Shown here piece by piece: positions 1 to 5,698 of a stretch of DNA of 6,321 bases. Source of the stretch: Pseudonocardiaceae bacterium (GTDB lineage: Bacteria > Actinomycetota > Actinomycetes > Mycobacteriales > Pseudonocardiaceae); the NCBI GenBank assembly GCA_025937115.1, contig JAICSB010000194.1:1-6321 (forward strand). The letters run 5' to 3'. The notes below the pieces were generated by a model. It searched no databases. It was not told where the DNA came from and saw only the letters and a program-made list of their open reading frames with translations. A program made the position numbers and the translations under genes. Within the stretch, counting starts at the first letter, position 1; each line of letters begins with the position of its first letter.

Positions 1-1
1 C

Positions 2-124
2 AAAGGGCTGGGCCGCCGCAAAGCCAGACGACGACTCGCCGAGGTCGCCCGCGCGTACCCCGGCCTGTTCGCCCACTGGAAAGCCGGTGCCCACCCCGTC
101 GGCTGGGCGACGGGAGCCGTGTGA
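2..124 (+). CDS. Group II intron reverse transcriptase/maturase, C-terminal 40 residues (partial)
   Basis: This is an open frame running in from the left edge and ending at TGA 122-124. The visible 40 residues are basic at first (GRRKARRRL) and then read AYPGLFAHWKAG and end in WATGAV. This matches the C-terminal tail typical of group II intron-encoded RT/maturases, which often ends in an LFxHW-like segment. The protein would splice its host intron as a maturase and copy it into new sites by target-primed reverse transcription. The stop codon lies inside domain V, so coding sequence and catalytic RNA overlap by about 11 bases. No cysteine or zinc-finger residues occur in the visible tail, so I see no sign of an HNH endonuclease domain, but most of the protein is outside the window. 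The assignment rests on this tail plus the unmistakable RNA next to it. Confidence 0.82.
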   Translation, partial: KGLGRRKARRRLAEVARAYPGLFAHWKAGAHPVGWATGAV

Positions 125-186
125 CGCGAGAGTGTCACGCTCGGTTCAACGAGCGCCGGTGGGTGCAACTCCCTCCGGCGACTCAC
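114..186 (+). ncRNA. Group II intron domains V and VI (ribozyme core and branch-point stem)
   Basis: Domain V is the 34 nt at 114-147. Bases GAGCCG (114-119) pair with CGGTTC (142-147), including one G-U. A U-U mismatch (120/141) and a G-C pair (121/140) follow, then the two-base CG bulge at 138-139. A six-base-pair upper stem (122-127 with 132-137) is closed by a GAGA tetraloop (128-131), which is of the GNRA type. The AGC catalytic triad is at 115-117. Domain VI follows after the linker AAC. GAG 151-153 pairs with CTC 182-184, A181 is bulged as the expected branch point, and CGCCGG (154-159) pairs with CCGGCG (175-180). A U-U mismatch and GGG/CCC (161-163 with 171-173) complete the stem. 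Size, bulge, tetraloop and bulged A all match the family. Confidence 0.92.
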
Positions 187-202
187 CTGCCGTAGACGAC
201 AC

Positions 203-219
203 GCCATGTCGCGCGTGGC
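203..219 (-). terminator. Possible terminator hairpin of the 241-990 gene
   Basis: Bases 203-208 (GCCATG) can pair with 214-219 (CGTGGC) around a 5-base loop, giving six pairs including one G-U on the plus strand. On the minus strand the hairpin lies about 21 bases after the TAA stop of the gene at 241-990. No T-tract follows. This is common for actinobacterial terminators but leaves the call weak, since hairpins this small arise often by chance in GC-rich DNA. Confidence 0.25.
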
Positions 220-240
220 ACACAAACCGCGATCAAGGAA

Positions 241-990
241 TTACCCGGCGGGGAGCTGGCTGCGGGCTGCGGCGTCCAGCGCGGCGGCAGCGGTTGGGGG
301 TAGGCGCAGGGTGCCGCTGCGGTCCAGCTTTGCCAGTTCGGCGCGGGCCTTGGCGTATGCGGCGGTCCGCTCTGCATCGTGGTCGGAATCTCGAGCCATG
401 GTGAGCAACTTGATCGCACGTGCCACGGTGGCCCGCTCCTGCGCGGGAATCCCAGCCAAGCGGATACGTTCGGCCGCGTCGCGGGCGGCGCCCCAGGCCC
501 GCCACGCCTGATCCACTGCGGTGGCGAACCGAGCACAGTGCGCGGCTGGCGGTTCGGTGTCGGTGTCCAGCGCCTGGGCCTCGGCGAAAGCGTCGACGAA
601 CCGGCCGGTGGATGCCACGGTGACGTCGGTCAGCGCGGGTAGTCGCAGCACCGCAAGCGGGTCGCATTCGAACTGGGCGTACTCGCTGCGCAGCTGGACG
701 AACCTGGCCCGGGTACCGCGCCAATCCGGCACAGGCGTAACCGGTGGCACGGCCGCCGGCTGCGCGCGGCCCGTCGCCTGGCGGTGGCGGCGGTGCAGGT
801 GCCGCATCACGACTACCGAACCCGCTCCGACCAGCAAGAGCTGTCCGAAGACCGCCATCAGGGCGAACAAGGTCACGGTGACCACGCCAGCGCCGGCCAG
901 GAGTGCTGCGCACAGCAGTACCAGCAGGGGACTGACGCGTCGCCGCGCTCGACTCCGGCGGTGATAGTGGTGGTATCGCGATCTGCCCAT
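241..990 (-). CDS. Conserved-looking hypothetical protein with two N-terminal membrane segments
   Basis: I do not recognise a named family. The 249-residue protein begins with a strongly basic, His-rich tail (residues 1-19, rich in R, H and Y). Two closely spaced hydrophobic segments follow (about 20-41 and 42-62), then another basic patch (63-70) and a Pro-rich linker (78-90). A soluble, mostly helical domain (about 91-249) completes it. By the positive-inside rule both ends should be cytoplasmic, with a very short outside turn. The soluble part has a distinctive stretch, FECDPLAVLRLPALTDV at 107-123, and Ala/Arg-rich helices near 160-225 that could form a coiled coil. The start at 990 is backed by an AAGGGA-type ribosome site 7-8 bases upstream on the minus strand. 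The gene is divergent from pyruvate carboxylase across a shared 172-base spacer. The coding assignment is strong because its third positions are GC-rich and the membrane topology is sensible; its role is unknown. Confidence 0.85.
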   Translation of the reverse strand: MGRSRYHHYHRRSRARRRVSPLLVLLCAALLAGAGVVTVTLFALMAVFGQLLLVGAGSVVVMRHLHRRHRQATGRAQPAAVPPVTPVPDWRGTRARFVQLRSEYAQFECDPLAVLRLPALTDVTVASTGRFVDAFAEAQALDTDTEPPAAHCARFATAVDQAWRAWGAARDAAERIRLAGIPAQERATVARAIKLLTMARDSDHDAERTAAYAKARAELAKLDRSGTLRLPPTAAAALDAAARSQLPAG

Positions 991-1162
991 GGCCGCGTCC
1001 CTTCATGCCATATACTTGATACCCCTCCAGCCGCTCGCGTGGGAGAGCCCGCGCGGCGGAGATGTCACAGATCCCCCCGGCGGCCGCTATCACCTGCGAT
1101 GATGCGGTCGGTAGCGATGGTAGGAGATTCCGCCCGACCGGCCGACTGGGAGGGAATGGCAC
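991..1162. promoter_or_regulatory. Shared divergent promoter region
   Basis: This 172-base spacer lies between the starts of the minus-strand membrane gene (990) and pyruvate carboxylase (1163), so it must hold promoters for both. The best single match is TATACT at 1011-1016 on the plus strand, a good TANNNT -10 hexamer, about 147 bases before the carboxylase start. No convincing -35 is seen at the right spacing. If that site is used, the carboxylase transcript would have a leader of roughly 140 bases. The carboxylase ribosome site GGAGGG is at 1149-1154, 8 bases before its ATG. I found no clear operator palindrome or known riboswitch pattern. Confidence 0.4.
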
Positions 1163-4100
1163 ATGTTCCGCAAGGTGCTGGTCGCCAACCGCGGGGAGAT
1201 CGCGATCAGGGCGTTTCGGGCTGCCTTCGAACTGGGTTGCCAGACGGTCGCGGTGTTCCCCTACGAGGACCGCAACTCCGAGCACCGGCTCAAGGCCAAC
1301 GAGGCCTACCAGATCGGCGAGCGGGGTCATCCGGTCCGCGCGTACCTGTCGGTGCCGGAGATTATCCGGGCCGCCCAGCGCACCGGAGCCGACGCGGTCT
1401 ATCCCGGTTACGGGTTCCTGTCGGAGAACCCGAAACTGGCCGTCGCCTGCGAGCAGGCCGGCATCACCTTCATCGGACCGCCTCCTGCCGTGCTGGCGCT
1501 GGCGGGTAACAAATCGCGGGCGGTGGCCGCGGCACGTGACGCGGGCGTGCCGGTGTTGGCGTCCTGTGCCCCGTCCGCCGACATCGATCAGCTGATGGCC
1601 GACGCCGAAGCGATCGGTTACCCGGTCTTCGTCAAGGCCGTCGCGGGCGGCGGTGGGCGCGGCATGCGCAGGGTCACCAAGTCCTCTGGTCTGCGCACCG
1701 CGCTGGAGGCCGCCAGCCGGGAGGCCGAGTCGGCATTCGGCGACCCGACCGTGTTCTTGGAGCGGGCGGTCATCGACCCCCGGCATATCGAGGTGCAGAT
1801 CCTCGCCGATCACACCGGGTCGGTCATTCACCTCTACGAACGGGACTGCTCGGTGCAGCGGCGGCACCAGAAGGTGGTGGAGGTGGCGCCCGCGCCGAAC
1901 CTCGACCCGGATCTGCGGCAGCGGATCTGCGCCGACGCGGTGACCTTCGCCCGGAAAATCGGTTACGTCAACGCGGGCACCGTGGAGTTCCTCGTTGACC
2001 GCGGCGGTCACCACGTGTTCATCGAGATGAACCCGCGCATTCAGGTCGAGCACACGGTCACCGAGGAGATCACCGACATCGACCTGGTCGTTGCCCAGCT
2101 GCGGATCGCGGCCGGGGAGACGCTGGCTGACCTCGGGCTGTTCCAGGACGCCATCGTGCCGCACGGCGCGGCGCTGCAATGCCGGATCACCACCGAGGAC
2201 CCGGCCAACGAGTTCCGCCCGGACATCGGGACGGTCACCGCGTACCGCTCGGCCAGCGGCGCCGGGGTCCGGCTGGACGGCGGCACCATGCACGCGGGCG
2301 CCCAGATCAGCGCGCACTTCGATTCGCTGCTGGTCAAAGTCACCTGTCGGGGCAGCGACTTCGCCACCGCGGTACGCCGGGCCCGCCGGGCTTTGGCCGA
2401 GTTCCGCGTCCGGGGTGTGGCCACCAACATTCCGTTCCTGCTCGCCCTGCTCGACGAGCCGGACTTCGTGGCGGGCAAAGTCACCACCTCCTTCATCGAG
2501 GAGCGGCCGCATCTGCTCACCGCCCGGCAGTCCGCGGACCGCGGCACCCGGTTACTGACCTACCTCGGGGACGTGACGGTGAATCGGCCGCACGGTGATC
2601 CGCCCGATCTGGTCGATCCGGTGAGTAAGCTGCCGCCGATCGATCTCGACGGCTTGGCGCCTGCCGGGTCCCGGTTGCAACTCCTCGCGCTGGGCCCGGA
2701 AGGATTCGCGCACTGGTTGCGGGCCGCAACCAGAGTCGGTGTCACGGAAACCACATTCCGAGACGCCCACCAGTCCCTGCTGGCGACCCGGGTGCGCACT
2801 AAGGACCTGCTCGCCGTGGCGCCCTACGTCGCGCGGATGACCCCGCAACTGCTGTCGCTGGAGTGCTGGGGCGGCGCGACCTACGACGTGGCGCTGCGCT
2901 TCCTCGCCGAGGACCCGTGGGAGCGGCTGGCCGCGCTGCGCGAGGCGGTGCCCAACCTGTGCCTGCAGATGTTGTTGCGCGGGCGCAACACGGTCGGCTA
3001 CACGCCCTACCCGACCGAAGTGACCGCCGCGTTCATCGAGCAGGCCGTCCAGACCGGGCTGGACATCTTCCGGATATTCGACGCGCTCAACGACGTGTCC
3101 CAGATGCGCCCAGCGATCGACGCGGTGCGCGAAACCGGCCGGGCCGTCGCCGAGGTAGCGCTGTGCTACACCGCCGACCTGACCAACCCTGCGGAGACGC
3201 TGTACACCCTGGACTACTACCTGCGGCTGGCCGAGCAGATCGTCGCGGCCGGCGCGCACGTGCTGGCGATCAAGGACATGGCCGGCCTGCTGCGCCCCCC
3301 AGCGGCCCGGACGCTGGTGTCCGCGCTGCGCAGCCGGTTCGACCTCCCGGTGCACCTGCACACCCACGACACCCCCGGAGGGCAGCTCGCCACCCTCCTC
3401 GCGGCGATCGACGCAGGGGTGGACGCGGTAGACGCAGCAGCAGCGTCGATGGCTGGCACCACCTCGCAGCCGTCGCTGTCCGCGCTGGTCGCGGCGACTG
3501 ATCACACCGAGCGCAGCACCGGGTTGGACCTGCAGGCGGTCTGCGACCTGGAGCCATATTGGGAGCTGGTGCGCAAAGTCTACGCGCCCTTCGAGTCCGG
3601 TCTGGCCTCGCCCACCGGGCGGGTCTACCACCACGAGATTCCCGGGGGCCAACTGTCCAACCTGCGTCAGCAGGCCGCGGCGCTGGGTCTGGCTGACCGT
3701 TTCGAGCAGATCGAGGAGGCCTATGCGGCGGCGGACCGGATGCTCGGGCGGCTGGTGAAGGTCACGCCGTCGTCGAAGGTCGTGGGGGATCTCGCGTTGC
3801 ATATGGTCGGCGCCGGTGTCGAGCCGAAGGACTTCGAGGCCGACCCCGCCCGGTTCGACATTCCCGACTCGGTGATCGGCTTCCTGCACGGCGAGCTGGG
3901 TGTTCCGCCGGGCGGATGGCCCGAGCCGCTGCGCAGCAAAGCGCTGGTGGGCCGCAGTGGTCCGCGCGGCGTCGCGGAGCTGTCCGCGCACGACCGCCAG
4001 GGGCTCAACGGAGACCGGGCGCGGACCCTGAACCGGCTGCTGTTCGCCGGTCCGACGGCGGAGTTCGAGGAACATCGGGAGACCTACGGGGACACCTCGG

Positions 4101-4540
4101 TACTGCCCAGCAAGGAGTTCTTCTACGGGCTGCGCCCTGGTGAGGAATACGCCGTGGACCTCGATCCTGGGGTACGGCTGCTCATCCAGCTACAGGCGAT
4201 CGGTGACGTCGACGAACGCGGCATGCGCACTGTGATGTGCACCCTTAACGGCCAGCTGCGCCCACTGCAGGTGCGGGATCGCTCCGTCGACTCGAAGGTC
4301 CCCGTCGCTGAGAAGGCCGACCGGTCCAACAGCAACCAGATCGCGGCGCCGTTCGCCGGCGTGGTCACTCTCAAGGTGTCTGAAGGAGACCCGGTGACCG
4401 CTGGCCAGCCGGTGGCCACCATCGAGGCGATGAAAATGGAAGCCGGGATCACCGCCCCGAAGAGCGGCACCGTAGCCCGCCTAGCAATCAAGCCCCTACA
4501 GCAGGTGGAGGGCGGCGACCTGATCCTAGAGCTGCAATGA
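1163..4540 (+). CDS. pyc: Pyruvate carboxylase (single-chain, biotin-dependent)
   Basis: This enzyme makes oxaloacetate from pyruvate, bicarbonate and ATP in the cytosol, refilling the TCA cycle and feeding gluconeogenesis. The order is complete at 1125 aa, the usual length (M. tuberculosis Pca is about 1127). The biotin carboxylase domain (about 1-450) has VLVANRGEIAIR at 5-16, the ATP-grasp glycine loop GGGGRGM at 162-168, ERDCSVQRRHQK at 226-237, and the catalytic MNPRIQVEH at 289-297. The carboxyltransferase domain (about 520-980) has FRDAHQS at 532-538, ECWGGATYD from 567, the LLRGRN pyruvate-side motif at 604-609, K704 in AIKDMAG as the likely carboxylated metal-ligand lysine, and HLHTHDT at 731-737. 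With D534, residues H733 and H735 complete the metal site. The biotinyl domain ends the chain, with EAMKMEAG placing biotin on K1091, 34 residues from the end. The ATG at 1163 has GGAGGG 8 bases upstream. All key residues are present and no frameshift is seen. The symbol pca is used for this gene in mycobacteria. Confidence 0.98.
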   Translation: MFRKVLVANRGEIAIRAFRAAFELGCQTVAVFPYEDRNSEHRLKANEAYQIGERGHPVRAYLSVPEIIRAAQRTGADAVYPGYGFLSENPKLAVACEQAGITFIGPPPAVLALAGNKSRAVAAARDAGVPVLASCAPSADIDQLMADAEAIGYPVFVKAVAGGGGRGMRRVTKSSGLRTALEAASREAESAFGDPTVFLERAVIDPRHIEVQILADHTGSVIHLYERDCSVQRRHQKVVEVAPAPNLDPDLRQRICADAVTFARKIGYVNAGTVEFLVDRGGHHVFIEMNPRIQVEHTVTEEITDIDLVVAQLRIAAGETLADLGLFQDAIVPHGAALQCRITTEDPANEFRPDIGTVTAYRSASGAGVRLDGGTMHAGAQISAHFDSLLVKVTCRGSDFATAVRRARRALAEFRVRGVATNIPFLLALLDEPDFVAGKVTTSFIEERPHLLTARQSADRGTRLLTYLGDVTVNRPHGDPPDLVDPVSKLPPIDLDGLAPAGSRLQLLALGPEGFAHWLRAATRVGVTETTFRDAHQSLLATRVRTKDLLAVAPYVARMTPQLLSLECWGGATYDVALRFLAEDPWERLAALREAVPNLCLQMLLRGRNTVGYTPYPTEVTAAFIEQAVQTGLDIFRIFDALNDVSQMRPAIDAVRETGRAVAEVALCYTADLTNPAETLYTLDYYLRLAEQIVAAGAHVLAIKDMAGLLRPPAARTLVSALRSRFDLPVHLHTHDTPGGQLATLLAAIDAGVDAVDAAAASMAGTTSQPSLSALVAATDHTERSTGLDLQAVCDLEPYWELVRKVYAPFESGLASPTGRVYHHEIPGGQLSNLRQQAAALGLADRFEQIEEAYAAADRMLGRLVKVTPSSKVVGDLALHMVGAGVEPKDFEADPARFDIPDSVIGFLHGELGVPPGGWPEPLRSKALVGRSGPRGVAELSAHDRQGLNGDRARTLNRLLFAGPTAEFEEHRETYGDTSVLPSKEFFYGLRPGEEYAVDLDPGVRLLIQLQAIGDVDERGMRTVMCTLNGQLRPLQVRDRSVDSKVPVAEKADRSNSNQIAAPFAGVVTLKVSEGDPVTAGQPVATIEAMKMEAGITAPKSGTVARLAIKPLQQVEGGDLILELQ

Positions 4541-4541
4541 T

Positions 4542-4615
4542 GACACCGCGATTCGGCTCCGAATGGCGGTGCCGGGCACTCGCTGGACCGCCATTCGGAG
4601 CCGAATTGCGATGTC
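4542..4615. terminator. Long bidirectional hairpin terminator made of nested palindromes
   Basis: Left arm 4542-4570 and right arm 4587-4615 are inverted copies matching at 27 of 29 positions around a 16-base loop. The two differences are one G-U and one C-A on either strand. The left arm begins one base after the carboxylase stop, and the right arm ends 8 bases before the stop of the convergent gene, so the hairpin fills the whole gap. This is what a shared terminator for two converging transcripts should look like. No T-tract flanks it. Each arm is itself a palindrome of 6-bp half-sites: ATTCGG-CT-CCGAAT at 4551-4564 and ATTCGG-AG-CCGAAT at 4593-4606. A dispersed palindromic repeat or a paired protein-binding site is therefore an alternative. 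Confidence 0.75.
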
Positions 4616-4623
4616 GGGGTACC

Positions 4624-4845
4624 TCATGCGGCTCGCTGGCGGAACTCGATTGACAGGCTTTCCCGTTTCGATGCGGCCTCTTGCCTTGCTGTCTGCAGCT
4701 CGTGCAACTGCCGGTACAGAGACAGCTGCGCGGCTGCTTGACGCTTAGCCCGCGCTTCGAGCCGCCATTGGCTGAGTCTCCAGCCGATAACCACACCTGA
4801 AATCACCAACGCCGATGCCACCAGGACGATCAACCCAGAAGTCAT
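4624..4845 (-). CDS. Small single-pass membrane protein with cytoplasmic coiled coil (hypothetical)
   Basis: I do not recognise this 73-residue protein as a named family. Residues 3-22 are a clear hydrophobic membrane segment (LIVLVASALVISGVVIGW), directly followed by a basic stretch (R23, R28, R31, K34, R35). This points to an outside N-terminus and a cytoplasmic remainder. Residues about 28-70 are rich in Ala, Gln, Glu, Arg and Leu with no Pro or Gly, consistent with one long amphipathic helix or coiled coil. The start ATG at 4845 has GGGAG about 6 bases upstream on the minus strand (in AAGGGAGTAGAG), a good ribosome site that argues for a real gene. It converges on pyruvate carboxylase across the nested hairpin. 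No neighbour suggests a function; a scaffold or anchoring role is only a guess from its shape. Confidence 0.72.
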   Translation of the reverse strand: MTSGLIVLVASALVISGVVIGWRLSQWRLEARAKRQAAAQLSLYRQLHELQTARQEAASKRESLSIEFRQRAA

Positions 4846-4950
4846 CTCTACTCCCTTGTCTCGGGCGGCGCCCCGGCCAGGATGCCGGATCTGCCGTTGG
4901 TAGCAGACAGTTACCCGAGTTCACTCAGGGCTAAACCCCGGTGCGGTCGC
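4846..4950. other. Spacer upstream of the small membrane gene, no clear feature
   Basis: This stretch should contain the promoter of the minus-strand gene ending at 4845. I see its ribosome site (near 4852-4856) but no -10/-35 pair I would defend. It also marks the left limit of the gene-fragment scar that follows. An open plus-strand frame runs through it from 4882, but its residues before about 4951 do not resemble any family I know. Confidence 0.4.
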
Positions 4951-5116
4951 CGGACCGTGCCGCTACCCCCCATGATCGCCCACGTGAAACGGCTGGCGGT
5001 CCGCGCGTTCGCCAGCCAGCTTGAACCACTGTCGACCCGGCCCCGGCGACGAGACGATCCTCGGGCAGCACGTGCTGGACCGGCTCACGCGGGACTACGA
5101 GGTGATCCTGCTGTGA
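4951..5116 (+). pseudogene. PIG-L family deacetylase, C-terminal remnant with a frameshift
   Basis: PIG-L deacetylases remove the acetyl group from N-acetylglucosamine-type substrates, using zinc. Only the tail is left here. One frame (codons in phase with 4984) reads VKRLAVRAFASQLEPLSTRP, the familiar K-x-x-AvxAFxSQ-x-x-PLS end region. The reading then has to move by one base within GGCCCCGG (5038-5046) into the next frame, which reads PGDETILGQHVLDRL and ends in RDYEVILL at TGA 5114-5116. The tail pattern 'xxIL...vLdRl.r.yEvil' is typical of the family. The HPDD and HxxH zinc motifs are absent because the 5' part is missing. The left boundary is approximate. The stop overlaps the GTG start of the next fragment, showing that the two were once translationally coupled. 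The identity is by motif recall only. Confidence 0.68.
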
Positions 5117-5205
5117 GCGGCAGCCTGCCGGGCGAGTACTTCGACGCCCTCTACGCCACCGCGACCGACCGGTGGGGGTTTGCCAGCCGATGGTACGAAC
5201 AACGC
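5113..5205 (+). pseudogene. NodS-like SAM-dependent methyltransferase, N-terminal remnant (31 codons)
   Basis: From GTG 5113 the frame reads VSGSLPGEYFDALYA, then DRWGFASRWYEQR. This is the start of the NodS-type class I methyltransferase family, whose N-terminus reads roughly 'YFDalYa...DPWgfatsWYEqRKy'. The SAM-binding glycine loop, which should lie about 20-30 residues further on, is missing because after R at 5203-5205 the sequence switches to a Tn3 transposase tail in another frame. The GTGA overlap with the preceding PIG-L fragment (GTG 5113-5115, TGA 5114-5116) is a normal operon arrangement; PIG-L and NodS-type genes often sit together in actinobacteria. What remains cannot be an active enzyme. 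Confidence 0.75.
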
Positions 5206-5442
5206 AGTGTCTGTGCCTGGTGCTCAACGCGGCGGCACTGGGGACCCGCTACCTCGATGCTTGCGGTTACCCAACTCCGCGCCCAGGGCCACCAGGTCCG
5301 CGACGAAGACGCCGCCCTTCTGCCACCGCTGAAAGCCAAACACCTCAACGTCCCGGGCCGCTACGCCATCACCGCTTCGCAACCCAGCGACGGGCTGCGA
5401 CCCCTGCGCGACGCGGCCGATGCCGAGGACCTCGTTGACTGA
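5205..5442 (+). pseudogene. tnpA: Tn3-family transposase, C-terminal remnant with a frameshift
   Basis: Tn3-family TnpA is a large (about 970-1000 aa) DDE transposase; only about 78 C-terminal codons remain. In one frame 5205-5261 reads LCLVLNAAALGTRYLDA, matching the 'LxLVxNavvLWxTxYLda' segment that holds the family's late conserved region. At about 5259-5265 (GCTTGCG) one extra base moves the reading to a second frame, which continues AVTQLRAQGHQVRDEDAA, PPLKAKHLNVPGRYA, then LRPLRD and an acidic end at TGA 5440-5442. The order RDEDxxxLxPL...HxNxxGRYxF...RPLRD is diagnostic. Trp of the LW motif is lost and Phe of the GRYxF motif is Ile. No 38-bp Tn3 terminal repeat, resolvase or res site is visible nearby. 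This is a decayed fragment and not a mobile element. Confidence 0.85.
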
Positions 5443-5482
5443 GCACCCGGCGGGCCAGAGATCCGCCGCCACGCGCTCACTG

Positions 5483-5602
5483 TTACTGACCAGCGAAGAT
5501 GGCGTAGACCTCCCGGGCGGCATAGCTCAGCAGCGTGGTGTACTCCAGGGCGAACCTGCGGTGCAACCCGAGGGCAGTGGTGGCATCCTCGATGTTGTGC
5601 AC
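5483..5602 (-). pseudogene. Short coding remnant, C-terminal end of an unidentified protein
   Basis: On the minus strand, from a possible GTG at 5602 to TAA at 5483-5485, 39 codons read VHNIEDATTALGLHRRF, then ALEYTTLLSYAAREVYAIFAGQ. About 33 of the 39 codons end in G or C, and the composition (amphipathic helix with paired aromatic residues) looks like real protein. Upstream sequence in the same frame turns Arg-rich and unconvincing, and no ribosome site precedes the GTG, so this is more likely the surviving tail of a longer gene than a complete small gene. I cannot name the family. It lies between the Tn3 fragment and ynfA in the damaged region. Confidence 0.35.
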
Positions 5603-5674
5603 GTGCCCAGTATTCCGAACGCGCGCGCGGCGCCGCGTCGGTGACGCGCCGTCGGAACGATGAGGCGACGGTAT

Positions 5675-5691
5675 CAGCGGCAGGGCCGCTG
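5675..5691 (-). terminator. Possible terminator hairpin after ynfA
   Basis: CAGCGGC at 5675-5681 and GCCGCTG at 5685-5691 are a perfect 7-bp inverted repeat with a 3-base loop. On the minus strand it begins 7 bases after the ynfA stop (TAG, 5699-5701). A second 6-bp inverted repeat (CCGTCG 5650-5655 with CGACGG 5666-5671) lies just beyond. There is no T-tract, so the call rests on position and stem strength. Confidence 0.4.
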
Positions 5692-5698
5692 CGTTGCG

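Larger units (their letters stand above)
1..186 (+). mobile_element. Group II intron, 3' end only
   Basis: The left edge of the window is the 3' part of a group II intron. It contains the end of the intron-encoded reverse transcriptase (stop at 122-124), followed without a gap by RNA domains V and VI. The 3' splice site is placed near 186 because group II introns usually end in AY a few bases after the domain VI stem, and AC at 185-186 fits. It could be one or two bases further on. The 5' part, including domains I-III and most of the RT, lies outside the window, so mobility cannot be judged. The presumed 3' exon starts around 187 and is non-coding, about 55 bases past the stop of the minus-strand gene at 241-990. 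Confidence 0.85.

Noticed and set aside
233..2512. A 759-codon open frame on the minus strand
   Set aside because: It runs opposite pyruvate carboxylase and overlaps the well-supported gene at 241-990 in a different frame. Its product is a low-complexity Arg/Gly/Asp/His-rich string with no domain, as expected of antisense frames in GC-rich DNA.
2552..4075. A 507-codon open frame on the minus strand
   Set aside because: It lies wholly inside the carboxylase gene on the opposite strand. It is rich in Arg, Gly, Gln and Val with no recognisable motif, so it is treated as an antisense shadow.
4542..4615. Insertion-sequence end or attachment site explanation for the inverted repeat
   Set aside because: No transposase or integrase lies between or beside the arms, the loop is only 16 bases, and no flanking target duplication is seen. 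Placement between convergent stops fits a terminator better.
4882..5442. One 186-codon plus-strand gene across the scar
   Set aside because: The frame is open by chance through parts of three different gene fragments. The family-like residues occupy only some segments, and neighbouring frames carry the rest of the PIG-L and Tn3 homology.
5443..5480. Tn3 terminal inverted repeat downstream of the transposase tail
   Set aside because: I looked for a GGGG-type end and an internal 38-bp pattern and saw neither, so no transposon end is annotated.
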